The notes beneath the pieces are model-generated. The model saw only the letters and a list, made by a program, of their open reading frames with translations. It had not been told where the DNA came from and did not search any database. From Streptosporangiaceae bacterium (GTDB taxonomy: Bacteria > Actinomycetota > Actinomycetes > Streptosporangiales > Streptosporangiaceae): DNA of 36,775 nt. The stretch covers positions 1 to 36,775 of the forward strand of contig JASHOE010000033.1 in the NCBI GenBank assembly GCA_030041275.1, given 5' to 3'. Every line of letters starts with the position of its first letter. The stretch's first letter is position 1. The translations under genes were made by a program, and so were the position numbers. Shown one piece after another: positions 1 to 8,201 of this stretch.

Positions 1-2
1 CG

Positions 3-455
3 GACGGCGCAACGATCGCGGTGGACGAGCCCCCGACAGACTTGTACGGCTCGCAGCTGCGGGCGGAAGCGGGAGCACCCGAGTCGCTCCGCGTCATGCC
101 GGTGCGCTTCGCCGACCCGGCCGGTCCCTACGCGGGGTTCCTGCAGGCTCTCGGCCTGCGCCCCGCGGGCGAGATCAATCCGTATTACGTCAACTTCGTG
201 GCCGGCAACGGGGTTCAGGGTCAGGTCGGCCTGCACCATGTCTTTAGCGAGAAGCTTCCGGTAGTGCCCGGCGGTCGCGGCGCAGTGGTGCAGCTGACTT
301 TCGAGTCAGGCGAGCCGCTTGAGCAAATCGCGGCAAGGCTGACGGCTGTGGGCTTCGAGCCGAACATTCTGACCGAGGACTTCGGCTCGATGCTGTCGGT
401 TCTCGATCCCGACGGCCAGGAGGTTCAGGTGCACACGCCCGCGGCTGGCAGCTGA
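3..455 (+). CDS. VOC (glyoxalase-like) protein, C-terminal part, cut by window edge
   Basis: The frame is open to the first base and reads D-G-A-T-I-A-V-D-E before the first possible start (GTG at 21), so I treat this as a 5'-truncated gene rather than a 144-residue protein. The visible part looks like the end of one vicinal-oxygen-chelate module followed by a second: 'RVMPVRFADPAGPYAGFLQALGL' opens a beta-alpha-beta unit, and 'SMLSVLDPDGQEVQVH' is the typical last strand (DPDG.E..V) of glyoxalase/bleomycin-resistance proteins. VOC proteins bind a metal or small ligand between paired modules, but substrates vary widely and none can be read here. Identity as VOC is likely; function is unknown. 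Confidence 0.6.
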   Translation, partial: DGATIAVDEPPTDLYGSQLRAEAGAPESLRVMPVRFADPAGPYAGFLQALGLRPAGEINPYYVNFVAGNGVQGQVGLHHVFSEKLPVVPGGRGAVVQLTFESGEPLEQIAARLTAVGFEPNILTEDFGSMLSVLDPDGQEVQVHTPAAGS

Positions 456-477
456 CTTCCACTGCTGACCTGGCGCC

Positions 478-627
478 TCAGGTCTGACACAGGACGCTGG
501 CAATGGCCTCGGGCTGAGAGACGCGCGGGCAGTGGCCGGTAGTGACTTCGACTGCGTCGACTCCGAGCCGGTCGCGCGCGGCCTCGCGCATCCACTTGGG
601 ACGCAGCGTGCGGTCTCCCGTAGGCAC
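478..627 (-). pseudogene. C-terminal remnant of an alpha/beta-hydrolase
   Basis: Reading the minus strand from 627 to the TGA at 480-478 gives about 49 residues beginning VPTGDRTLRPKWMREAA and ending TTGHCPRVSQPEAIASVL. This is the last segment of an alpha/beta-hydrolase: the T.DR.L.P..... strand-helix that normally carries the acid residue, then a T/SGHCP.VS.PE block carrying the catalytic His. Directly upstream in frame is a TGA (630-628), and I find no hydrolase core or nucleophile elbow further upstream. It lies between the VOC gene and the glycosidase-like gene and is best read as a decayed tail. It is too short and start-less to be a gene now. Confidence 0.55.
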
Positions 628-675
628 TCAGTGGCAGGCACAATCGGGCGCCCGGTCCGACACCGGCGTAGCCCG

Positions 676-1695
676 CTAGAGCCCGGCTAGCACGCCGAAG
701 ACCGGCCGCGCCCGCCAGCCCAGCCCCTCATATCGCGGATCGGCCTCCTGGCCGGCGTCGCCTCCGGACCCGAGCATCGTGACCACGCCGTAGCTGGCGA
801 GGTCCACATCAAGCGAGGGGTCCGGGTTGTGCGGGTAGCCGTAGCCGGCGAAGGTGAACCAGAACGCCAGATCGACGCCCTCCTCGGTGAAGATCTGATG
901 GAGCTCCAGCAGGTATCTGACCTGTTCTGACTCGTCGCGCTCGTACCTGCTCCGGAGCCGGGGCGGATCGACCGCCGTGTCGACGATGGCCCAGCCCATG
1001 CCGCCGCGGTCGGCCGCTCCCGCATACGGGCAGCAGCCGAACTCGGTGACGACGACCGGCTTGCCGTGCCTGGCGCGCTCGCGCACGCCAGTCCGGAAGG
1101 TCGCGGCGTTTGCCGAGTCCCGATAGGCATCGACGGCAACGATGTCGAACGGATCCCAGTTGACCGGTTCCCACGTACCGGATGCGTACGTGACGGGACC
1201 GCCAAAGGCTTTGCGGACGGAACTAGCCGTCTCCGCGAGAAGGGTGTTCAGCTTGCCAGGCATACGGGCGAAGGCCGCGAGCGTGCGCGGCCCGCGCTTC
1301 TGGATGCCGGCAATGCGCTCGTAGACCGTGGCGCCGGGAACGAACCCGCTAGCAAAGAGGCTGAGCTCGCAGCCCGTGACCAGGATCACCGTCGCGCCCT
1401 CGCGCCGCACGCGCTCGGCGCGATCGGCGCAGTCGGCGAAGAAGGGGCCAAGCTGCTGCCGCGTCAGCTCGCAGGGGAAGGGCGCGAACCAGATCTCCAG
1501 GCCCTCTTCGGCCGCGGCCGCTGCGGCGACGCTGAGCCGGTCCGGCTCGCCGCCCGTGATCCGTACCGCGCTGCAGCCCAGGTCCCGCGCGATGACCTGC
1601 ATCTCGCGGCGGACGATGGCGGCGTCGAAGCACATTCTGCTGTCCCGGCCACCGGGGAAGAAGCCGGTGTCGTAGTTAATCCCTTTACCGCGCAT
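676..1695 (-). CDS. Glycosidase-fold (clan GH-A-like TIM barrel) protein
   Basis: 339 residues, cytoplasmic by sequence (no signal peptide). Alternating strand/helix pattern fits a TIM barrel. Glu110 (ILVTGCELSLF, after a strand) and Glu218 (KPVVVTEFG) sit where clan GH-A enzymes keep the acid/base (strand 4) and nucleophile (strand 7); the VTEFG motif is typical. Homologues in actinomycetes are often labelled 'abortive infection protein', but nothing in the sequence supports a phage-defence role and I regard that as an inherited label. The ATG at 1695 has a GGAGA ribosome site and lies 11 bases inside the end of the upstream VC0807-type reading frame, so the two were once translationally coupled. 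Substrate unknown. Confidence 0.6.
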   Translation of the reverse strand: MRGKGINYDTGFFPGGRDSRMCFDAAIVRREMQVIARDLGCSAVRITGGEPDRLSVAAAAAAEEGLEIWFAPFPCELTRQQLGPFFADCADRAERVRREGATVILVTGCELSLFASGFVPGATVYERIAGIQKRGPRTLAAFARMPGKLNTLLAETASSVRKAFGGPVTYASGTWEPVNWDPFDIVAVDAYRDSANAATFRTGVRERARHGKPVVVTEFGCCPYAGAADRGGMGWAIVDTAVDPPRLRSRYERDESEQVRYLLELHQIFTEEGVDLAFWFTFAGYGYPHNPDPSLDVDLASYGVVTMLGSGGDAGQEADPRYEGLGWRARPVFGVLAGL

Positions 1696-1959
1696 TGGGC
1701 GTCTCCTCGTGGGCCTGCTGGCGATCGCGGGTGGCCGCTACCTTGCGCTCGATCAGCTGGGCCATCGGACCGGCGGCAATCGCGCCAACCACGACGGTCA
1801 GGCCGATGGCTCCGAGCGTGAACACCGTGCCGAGCCATGCCATCGTCGGCTCTGGCAGCGTATAAGCGCCGAGCAGGCGGGCCGAGCACTCAGCCATGAG
1901 CGCGGTGCCCCAGATGACGCTGAACATTGACTCCAGTCGGCGGAAGGGCGCGGAACACT
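1685..1959 (-). pseudogene. C-terminal remnant of a VC0807-type membrane protein
   Basis: The minus-strand frame ending at TAA 1687-1685 reads PFRRLESMFSVIWG..., a polar hinge, then two hydrophobic segments (about FSVIWGTALMAECSARLLGAYTL and TMAWLGTVFTLGAIGLTVVVGAIAAG) and a charged tail. This matches the last two helices of VC0807-family integral membrane proteins (about 200 residues), which are common in actinomycetes. Upstream of about 1959 the same frame loses membrane character and the other two minus frames do not continue it, so the N-terminal two-thirds is gone. An internal ATG at 1927 could in principle start an 80-residue protein. It overlaps the start of the glycosidase-fold gene by 11 bases. 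Confidence 0.45.
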
Positions 1960-2225
1960 GGTGCTGACGAACAGGCTCTCGGCGATGCCCTCGCGGCCGA
2001 GACCGGCCGGGACGGCCCTGATGTGCGGCTGATCGCAATCTTGCTGGTGTCAGTGCACCGGTCCTCTACGCCGAGGCGAGCCGGCGCAGCCTGGCGGGCG
2101 AAAACCGAGCCGGGATCTGCGCGGTGCTGGTAGGCCAGGCCGAGTGTGGCTTCGACTTGCTGGAGCCTGCCATCGGCGGCTTCGGTGTCCGGCAGGCCGA
2201 CGGTCACGGGGACGGCCGGTCCTGA
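1960..2225 (+). pseudogene. Unidentified coding remnant on the plus strand
   Basis: Plus-strand codons from about 2055 to the TGA at 2223-2225 have almost all G/C at third positions and read as a plausible protein tail (VLYAEASRRSLAGENRAG, then AVLVGQAECGFDLLEPAIGG). A stop at 2019-2021 and the lack of a start show it is not a complete gene. The preceding 80 bases look coding in another plus frame (ALGDALAAETGRDGPDVRL), suggesting a frameshift near 2035-2055. I do not recognise the family. From 2226 to 2450 I see no convincing coding, repeat or RNA structure. The evidence is codon bias only. Confidence 0.25.
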
Positions 2226-2481
2226 CTGCCGAGGCAGCCAACGTTGGGGCGGCTGCTTCTCGCCTCCGGTGCAGCGATCAGCACCACGATCGAGTGGACA
2301 TCGCCGGGCGTTGCTCACAGCTGCGGCGACTGACGGTTTGTCCGCGATCGGCGGCGCTCAACAAGGCGTGTTGCGGCTGAATACCTTGTCCGGACGGCGC
2401 AGCGGAGTTCCCGGCCTGCTGTGCTAATTCGGTAGGGTCCTGGATGATCCGCGGTGAAAGTCCGGCAACGGAGGAATAGAG

Positions 2482-3111
2482 ATGAAGCTGACGATCTTAG
2501 GCGCTACGGGCGGCACCGGGCAGCAACTCGTCCGCGAGGCCATCGGCGCAGGACACGAGGTCACTGCGATCGTGCGGCGGCCGGATGCGATGACTGACTC
2601 CAGTCCGCAGCTGCGCGTGGTCCGCGGCGACCTGCTGGACTCGCAGTGGACCGGGGAGGGCATCGAGGGCGCGGACGCTGTCCTGTCCGCCATCGGGGCC
2701 ACCAGCCGCGGCCCTACGACGTTGTACTCCGCCGGGACGGCGGCTGTGCTCAAGGCGATGGACAACGCAGAAGTCCGCCGGATCCTCGTGATCACCGCTG
2801 ACCCTGCCGGACCGGCTCAGGACAGGCTGCGAGAGGCCAAGATCATTCATCCGATCCTGTGGCAGTTCCTCCGCGGAACCTATGAGGACATGCGCCGGAT
2901 GGAGCAGCTCCTGGCCGCCAGCGACACGGACTGGACAGTGTTCCGGCCGCCACGGCTGACCAACGGTCCGCTCACCGGGAAGGTCCGGACCGCAGTCGGC
3001 AAGTTCCTGCCACGCAGCCGGGTGCTCTCTCGGGCCGATCTGGCTGCCGCGATGCTCGCCGCCATTCATGACCCAGCTACCCTGCGCCAGGCGGTCGCGA
3101 TCGCGCGCTGA
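2482..3111 (+). CDS. NAD(P)-binding atypical SDR (NmrA/NAD(P)H-binding family)
   Basis: 209 residues. It opens directly with a Rossmann strand and the dinucleotide-binding loop GATGGTG (residues 7-13), followed by a basic patch after strand 2 (VRRPD) that favours NADP(H), then D-strand VRGDLLD and the 'DAVLSAIGA' strand. There is no YxxxK pair, as usual for the atypical NAD(P)H-binding group (PF13460-like). Such proteins act as flavin/quinone reductases or redox sensors; the substrate cannot be told here. The ATG at 2482 has a strong GGAGGA site 6-7 bases upstream. It is monocistronic, with 194 bases to the next gene. Confidence 0.8.
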   Translation: MKLTILGATGGTGQQLVREAIGAGHEVTAIVRRPDAMTDSSPQLRVVRGDLLDSQWTGEGIEGADAVLSAIGATSRGPTTLYSAGTAAVLKAMDNAEVRRILVITADPAGPAQDRLREAKIIHPILWQFLRGTYEDMRRMEQLLAASDTDWTVFRPPRLTNGPLTGKVRTAVGKFLPRSRVLSRADLAAAMLAAIHDPATLRQAVAIAR

Positions 3112-3279
3112 GTCTGGCACGGTCTGCTCTCCCCCGGTTGCGCGACCAGATTCGCTGAGACGGGACACGTGCTGCATGATGCGCCCGGCTCACCTGCATG
3201 TCGCACCGGATGGCCACTCGGTGCTGCTTACAGCGCGGATATCCAGCCGCGGCGATGTGTTAGCGTCGACTTCGCGACA

Positions 3280-3297
3280 TTGTGAAATCGATCACAA
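3280..3297. promoter_or_regulatory. Perfect CRP/GlxR-type palindrome
   Basis: TTGTGA-N6-TCACAA is a perfect 6-base inverted repeat and contains the exact TGTGA-N6-TCACA consensus bound by Crp-family regulators (Crp in mycobacteria, GlxR in corynebacteria). It ends 8 bases before the ATG at 3306 and overlaps an alternative GTG at 3282. At this position, so close to the start, a bound regulator would more likely repress than activate the nucleotidyltransferase gene. That is inferred from position only. Confidence 0.6.
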
Positions 3298-3305
3298 GGG
3301 TAGCC

Positions 3306-4097
3306 ATGGGTGGTATCGAAGTCATCGACCCGCGTTATCGGGTGCTGTTAGCACGAGTCAATGAGGTCCTCGGCGGCGACCATCGAGTCCGGTCAGTTAG
3401 CGCTGGTGGATCGGTCGGCGCCGGAACTGCCGATCAATGGAGTGACCTCGACCTCACCATCATCACCGAATCTGAGCACTATGACGAGTTCATCAGTGAC
3501 TGGCCGAACTGGCTGAAACGCATCACCCCAACCGTGTTCGCCCGAACGCCCATCGCCTCGTTCATCATCAACACGGTGACCTGCGAAGGCCTGACGCTCG
3601 ACCTCGTCATCAGGTCCGGGGAGGCCCCTGACTTCCGACCACCAGGCGGATACGCGGTCGGATTCTCTTCGACCAGGTTCGCCGATATCCGCGACGCCCT
3701 CGACTATGCGGTAGCTGAACAACTTCGCGGCCTCGCCGGCCCGTTCCTCAGCCTCATTCAGCGCGGCGAGCACCTCCGACATCTCACCGGGGTCCCGCAC
3801 CTGCTCGGACTCCTCACCACCGTCTTCCTCGCGGAAACCGGCGAGGCGCCGCCAACCAAGGTCTGGAACCAGACCTATACCGAAGAGCAACGCGACGCCG
3901 TGGCGGCGCTGCCTGCGCTCCGTGCGAGTCGCGACGATCTCATCGCCTTCGGTCTGGGCATTGCCAACCTTGTCGTCAGCCGCGCCCGGCCTCTGTTCGA
4001 GCGACATCATCTCGACTGGCCGACCGATCTTGCCCGAGTCACAGCTTTCCGCATTCGCGACGAACTCGGGATAGACGTTTCCGATTGGCTGAACTAA
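3306..4097 (+). CDS. Nucleotidyltransferase-domain protein (aminoglycoside adenylyltransferase-like)
   Basis: 263 residues. The catalytic signature of polymerase-beta-type nucleotidyltransferases is complete: GGS at 34-36, then SDLDL with Asp47 and Asp49 as metal ligands, and a third acidic strand (LTLDLVI). The C-terminal half is helical with the pattern TKVWNQTYTEEQRDAVAALP, which also occurs in the headless gene at 32568-33137. Members transfer AMP or another nucleotide to small molecules, tRNA or proteins; the acceptor here is unknown. I chose ATG 3306 because AAGGG lies just upstream; GTG 3282 would put the CRP-type palindrome inside the gene. Its A/T content is somewhat above its neighbours, possibly a sign of transfer. 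Confidence 0.75.
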   Translation: MGGIEVIDPRYRVLLARVNEVLGGDHRVRSVSAGGSVGAGTADQWSDLDLTIITESEHYDEFISDWPNWLKRITPTVFARTPIASFIINTVTCEGLTLDLVIRSGEAPDFRPPGGYAVGFSSTRFADIRDALDYAVAEQLRGLAGPFLSLIQRGEHLRHLTGVPHLLGLLTTVFLAETGEAPPTKVWNQTYTEEQRDAVAALPALRASRDDLIAFGLGIANLVVSRARPLFERHHLDWPTDLARVTAFRIRDELGIDVSDWLN

Positions 4098-4135
4098 CCG
4101 GAGACTCCCCTGCCTGCTGGCCGGCCGCCCTGTTC

Positions 4136-4861
4136 CTACGCCACCCTGGGCGAGAGCGAGGTAGTCAGCCGCGTGTGCACAGCCGCGAGCTCGCGGTCGG
4201 ACAGGCCGTTCTCGAGGAGGAAGCCGGGCATCCGCAGCGACGCGATCGTCGAGGTCAGCGATGCTTCGATGGTGGTGCCGTGGCTGGCGAGCAGCTCAGT
4301 CACGGCGGTGAGCTGGTCGCGGACACCCAGTTCTTCGTACCGCTGTTTCATCCGGTCGTAGCTCAGCAAGTAGTCCGCGATGATCTCGTCTGGTGTCGCT
4401 CCGGCCAGCGTGAGCAGCACCAGGGCCAGCAGCCCGGTACGGTCCTTGCCTCCCGCGCAGTGGAAGGCCACGCATCCTGGCGCAGCGCAAGCGATCGCCC
4501 GCACGGCGGTGATCACCGACTGCGGCTGCTCAGCGAGCATCGCGGGGTAAAAGAGCGGTGAGGCGGTGTTGTCGATGGTTTTCCAGTGCTCGTAGAACGC
4601 AGTGCCGACCGGGTCCAGCGGCACGTGCACGGCGGTGATGCCCGCGGGCCTCGGCACCCGGTCCGGCTCGCCCTCGCCGGCATCGCGCAGGTCGACCACA
4701 GTGCGGACTCCGTGCGCCCACGCGGCGGCCCACCCGGCTTCGGTCAGGCGCGTGGGCGCCTCCATGCGAACTACCGCACCCGGTCTGATCTGCCCTAACC
4801 CGCCCAGGTCACGGACGTTGACACAGCCGTCCCACGAAAGCTCCCTGGCGTTCAGCTCCAC
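4136..4861 (-). CDS. Tyrosine/dual-specificity phosphatase (PTP-like, PF13350 type)
   Basis: 241 residues, cytoplasmic. The P-loop HCAGGKDRTG places the catalytic cysteine at 135 and the phosphate-binding arginine at 141 (CX5R). N-terminal features fit the bacterial Y_phosphatase3 family: NVRDLGG (15-21), a GxVxRM segment (28-33) and VVDLRDAGE (55-63). These enzymes dephosphorylate phosphotyrosine, and some act on phosphoserine/threonine or phosphoinositides. All key residues are present and the length is normal, so it should be active. It is convergent with the nucleotidyltransferase gene and separated from the hemerythrin pseudogene by about 97 bases, so probably transcribed alone. Confidence 0.85.
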   Translation of the reverse strand: MELNARELSWDGCVNVRDLGGLGQIRPGAVVRMEAPTRLTEAGWAAAWAHGVRTVVDLRDAGEGEPDRVPRPAGITAVHVPLDPVGTAFYEHWKTIDNTASPLFYPAMLAEQPQSVITAVRAIACAAPGCVAFHCAGGKDRTGLLALVLLTLAGATPDEIIADYLLSYDRMKQRYEELGVRDQLTAVTELLASHGTTIEASLTSTIASLRMPGFLLENGLSDRELAAVHTRLTTSLSPRVA

Positions 4862-4958
4862 TTATCGTCCAGACCTCTCCGTTGATCGGCTCAGCATGGC
4901 ATGCAGGTCGAGCCCGGCAAAAGTCGGCGAGCGGGGCGGCGCCCCCATACGTGGGCGT

Positions 4959-5672
4959 TCAGGGCGTGGCAGTCCCGTGCACAGAAATGGCTTCCTTCCG
5001 GAAGGCGCGGTCGGCCAGCGCGGTTACAAAGGGACGGACGGCCCGAGGGATATCGGACTCCAGGACAGCGCTGCGAGCGGGCGGCGCCCAGTAGCGGATC
5101 GTGCCGAGCACCAGCATCCTTTTGTCCTTCGGGAGGGCGGCCATGGCACGCTCCCCGATCTCGTCCCACTCGGACTGGCTGAGGGCTCGCGCCGCAACCG
5201 GCAGGATTTCTCGTTCCTCGGCACCCAGGTGCTCCTCGAGCAGGGCAAGCGCCGACACGCAGGTGTCTGCCAGTGTGTCGCGATGCGCGCGGCTTGGGTC
5301 AGTAGCCCAGCTGACCACCTGGCCGTTGAGTGTCTCGCTCACCTGATGAATCTGCGCGTGCTGGCTCTCCATCACGCCGACGGTTTGCTCGACCGCTGCG
5401 TGAGATCGCTCTTGCAGCCGCGGTCACCGCAGTTCGTCCTCGGCCGTGTGATGATCCGTCAGCGCTTCGAGCAGGAACTGCATGTGCTCGGTGACAACCC
5501 CCGCGCGCTGCGTGTCTCCGGCCGCGACGTTGCGCACCATGCCGGGTGCGCGGCCGAACTCGCCTCGAAAGATGCTGTGCGGGATTTGCATGTCGCCTGT
5601 GTCAGTGAGAACTCCGCCGGAGTTAAGCGTGTTACCGCTCATATCTGGCTTCCGAGGCTGCTCAACCATCAC
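4959..5672 (-). pseudogene. Hemerythrin-like (HHE) gene interrupted by an in-frame TGA
   Basis: Two reading stretches in the same frame, 5672-5427 and 5423-4959, are separated only by a TGA at 5426-5424. Joined, they form one complete hemerythrin-like protein of about 237 residues: MSGNTL start region, IPHSIFRGEFGRAPGMV helix, HMQFLLEALTDHHTAEDELR, then the stop, then PRLQERSHAAVEQ, MESQHAQIHQ, LEEHLGAEEREILP and the IPKDK-like ALPKDKRML near the end. Family members have 'EDELLWPRL' at this point, so the TGA replaces an expected TGG (Trp). No frameshift is needed. The iron-ligand His/Glu pattern is otherwise intact. It is either a very young pseudogene, a sequencing error, or a leaky stop (TGA followed by C). 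Confidence 0.8.
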
Positions 5673-5770
5673 GAGACCCCCCGCCTGCGGTGCGCCGTCG
5701 CCGTGCCGCGACCCTGGTCTCTTCCACGCTAACCTGACAGGGGCTCCACACGCACCGCTCGAGCGGAGCC

Positions 5771-6958
5771 TCAGCCTGTCGGGCAGCCGGGCTTTGCCGT
5801 AGCTTCGCCGGAGTTGCTGCTCACCATCAGGCAGGACTCGTCCACGGCCTCAAAGTCGCTGGCCGGAATCTGCTTCAGCAAAGACACGAGCGCGTCCGGC
5901 CACTGCGGGTAGGCGCTGCCCTGGAAGTACCAGTTACTCCCGTTATCGGCAAGGATCAGGCCGTAATTCTGCATCTCGGTGAGCACAGCCTGGGCGTCCG
6001 CGCAGTATGGCTGTGAGCTGGAGCAGAACGTGGCGACGTTGAAGCTGGCCTTCAGCCGGAACCGGGCACCCATGGGCGGCAGCGTCGACACCGACCCCGA
6101 CCCAGCCTCGTGTCTGGCTGGCCACACATACGCCGCCGCCGTCTGGGCTGCGGTGAACCGGATAGCGTGCGTGATCGGCCGGCCGCTCGCCACCGCCGCC
6201 TGAATCTGGGCGTAATCAAGCAGGCCCGGCAGGATCGGCAGTCCAGCGGCATCTGCTGAGGTCCATCCGGCGGGCCTGAGCGCGTTGGAGGTCAGCTGCC
6301 AGATCGCGCCGGAGCCTGCCGTCGAGCCGCCTGCGCTGTATTGAGCGTCATACAGCTCGTAGAGCGTGCACGTCGATGAGTTCACCATGATCGCGTGCCG
6401 GTCGCCGCCCGCGCTCGGCCCGCCCTCGATGGGGGTGTCGGGCCCGAATGGATACGGGCCGGGATCGCTCTCGCTGGCGTACTGGAAGCTGACTCGCACC
6501 GATGGGTGGGCACTGGAGACGACGATGAACGGGATGCCGTATGGGTAGCCGCCGGGATTGGGCCCGAAGTCCGGGTGCAGATACGTCGACGACGAATCCA
6601 TGCTCTGCAACCAGGCGGCGCTGTCCGAGTTCACCGGCAGTTTGGAGATGTTGGTATTCCAGACATTGTTAGCCGGGAACATCGGGCAGTTGGGTGCTCC
6701 CGGCACCGTGGTCCCGCCGAGATTGCCTTGGGCGGCCGGAGCGGACACCGGCGATGTGGCCGGCGATGGCATCGTGGTCGGCTGCGCGGAATTCTCGGCG
6801 GAGATGCCCGCCCACTCGGTCCCGTGCCCAGGGCTCACCGCGGAGGGTGCGCGAGCTCCTGAGGAACAGGCGGCGGTCGCCACAGTGATCGTCAGCAGCG
6901 CCGTGACCGCTCCCGCTCGCGCAGTCCGAGTGGTCAGGTGTGGCGTTAGCGGGATCAC
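5771..6958 (-). CDS. Secreted lipoprotein of unknown function
   Basis: 395 residues from the GTG at 6958, chosen because GGA lies 7 bases upstream and it gives a normal signal peptide: basic n-region (TTRTARAG), hydrophobic VTALLTITVATAA and then Cys as a lipobox-type site. An ATG at 6991 would add 11 residues. A Ser/Thr/Pro/Ala-rich linker to about residue 85 precedes a globular domain starting CPMFPANNVWNTNISKLPV. The domain has few charged residues and many Gly, Pro, Trp and Tyr, consistent with an extracellular beta-rich fold; two late Cys pairs may form disulfides. I recognise the NCP.FP..NVWN..I opening as recurring in uncharacterised secreted proteins but know no function. Confidence 0.65.
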   Translation of the reverse strand: MIPLTPHLTTRTARAGAVTALLTITVATAACSSGARAPSAVSPGHGTEWAGISAENSAQPTTMPSPATSPVSAPAAQGNLGGTTVPGAPNCPMFPANNVWNTNISKLPVNSDSAAWLQSMDSSSTYLHPDFGPNPGGYPYGIPFIVVSSAHPSVRVSFQYASESDPGPYPFGPDTPIEGGPSAGGDRHAIMVNSSTCTLYELYDAQYSAGGSTAGSGAIWQLTSNALRPAGWTSADAAGLPILPGLLDYAQIQAAVASGRPITHAIRFTAAQTAAAYVWPARHEAGSGSVSTLPPMGARFRLKASFNVATFCSSSQPYCADAQAVLTEMQNYGLILADNGSNWYFQGSAYPQWPDALVSLLKQIPASDFEAVDESCLMVSSNSGEATAKPGCPTG

Positions 6959-7020
6959 GGTCGCATCCTGGCACCAACCAGCAGGCAGCACCGGAGATCC
7001 GGGAGAAGGGCGCGCGCTGC

Positions 7021-8064
7021 CTATCGCCAGCCGAGAGCGGGCGCTACATGAGCCAGGATGCTGTCGATGACGTGGGCGTTGTAGTCGACACCGAGCTGGT
7101 TGGGGACCGTGAGCAGCAGTGTGTCGGCAGCTGCGACGGCCGTGTCCTCCCTGAGCTGCTGGATCAGCACATCCGGCTCGGCGGCGTAGGTCCGGCCAAA
7201 GATCGCCTCGGTCTGGGCGTCGATCAACCCGACCTGGTCGGCGTCCTGGTTGCGGCGGCCGAAATATGCCCTGTCCCGGTCATCGACTAGGGCGAAGATG
7301 CTTCGGCTGACTGACACCCGGGGTTCGCGCTCGTGACCGGCCTTCCGCCACGCGTCACGAAAGACCTGGATCTGCTCCGCCTGCTGTGCGTGGAATGGCT
7401 TGTCCGATTCGTTGCTGATGAGGGTGGAGCTCTGCATGTTCATGCCCAGTTCGGCCGCCCAGGCGGCGGTCCGTTGTGATCCTGCGCCCCACCAGATGCG
7501 GTCGCGCAGACCAGGTGAGTGTGGCTCCACGCGCAGCAGCCCAGGAGGGTTCGGGAACATCGGCCGGGGGCTGGGCTGCGCGAAGCCCTTGCCGCGAAGC
7601 ACCTCCAGCAGCACTTCGGCGTGCCCGCGGCCCATATCGGCGTCGGTCTCGCCCTCCTGCAGCTCGTAGCCGAAGTACCGCCAGCCGTCGATCACCTGCT
7701 CGGGCGAGCCGCGGCTGATGCCGAGCTGCAGGCGACCGCCGGCGATGAGATCGGCGGCGCCGGCGTCCTCAGCCATGTAGAGCGGGTTCTCGTAGCGCAT
7801 GTCGACAACTGCGGTACCGATCTCGATCCGCGCGGTGCGCGCGCCGACGGCCGCCAGCAGCGGGAATGGTGATCCTAGCTGCCTCGCGAAGTGGTGCACG
7901 CGGTAGTACGCGCCGTCGGCGCCCAGCTCTTCGGCGGCCACCGCGAGCTCGATTGACTGGAGCAGCGCGTCGGCCGCCGACCTTGTCTCCGAGCCGGGAA
8001 CCGACGACCAGTGCCCGAATGAGAGGAACCCAATCTTCTTCACCCGCACAGGAACGCGGGCCAC
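7021..8064 (-). CDS. LLM-class flavin-dependent oxidoreductase (luciferase-like)
   Basis: 347 residues, the usual length. The N-terminal KIGFLSFGHW strand, the AYYRVHHF segment after helix 1, LAAVGART.RIEIGTAVVDMRYENPLYMAEDAGAAD and the GISRGSPEQ phosphate loop are the landmarks of bacterial luciferase-like TIM-barrel monooxygenases, which use FMNH2 or F420H2. The family covers alkane sulfonate, nitrilotriacetate and many unknown substrates; the cofactor cannot be decided here, although F420 is common in actinomycetes. The GTG at 8064 has only a distant AGGAA site; a GTG seven codons later is an alternative. It appears to be transcribed alone. Confidence 0.85.
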   Translation of the reverse strand: MARVPVRVKKIGFLSFGHWSSVPGSETRSAADALLQSIELAVAAEELGADGAYYRVHHFARQLGSPFPLLAAVGARTARIEIGTAVVDMRYENPLYMAEDAGAADLIAGGRLQLGISRGSPEQVIDGWRYFGYELQEGETDADMGRGHAEVLLEVLRGKGFAQPSPRPMFPNPPGLLRVEPHSPGLRDRIWWGAGSQRTAAWAAELGMNMQSSTLISNESDKPFHAQQAEQIQVFRDAWRKAGHEREPRVSVSRSIFALVDDRDRAYFGRRNQDADQVGLIDAQTEAIFGRTYAAEPDVLIQQLREDTAVAAADTLLLTVPNQLGVDYNAHVIDSILAHVAPALGWR

Positions 8065-8201
8065 CCAGGCCGCATTCCTGTCGGCGTCGGGACGCAGCTG
8101 GCTGAGACGACGCCGTCCAGCTGGCGCGACGCGGCGAACCTCATCGGCATATGCTCACGGACCAGGTTGGCTGCGACAAGGACGCGAGATGTTCTGCTCG
8201 A

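Noticed and set aside
676..1695. Phage defence (abortive infection) gene
   Set aside because: Homologues carry that label, but the sequence shows a glycosidase-type barrel with two conserved Glu and no toxin, nuclease or sensor domain.
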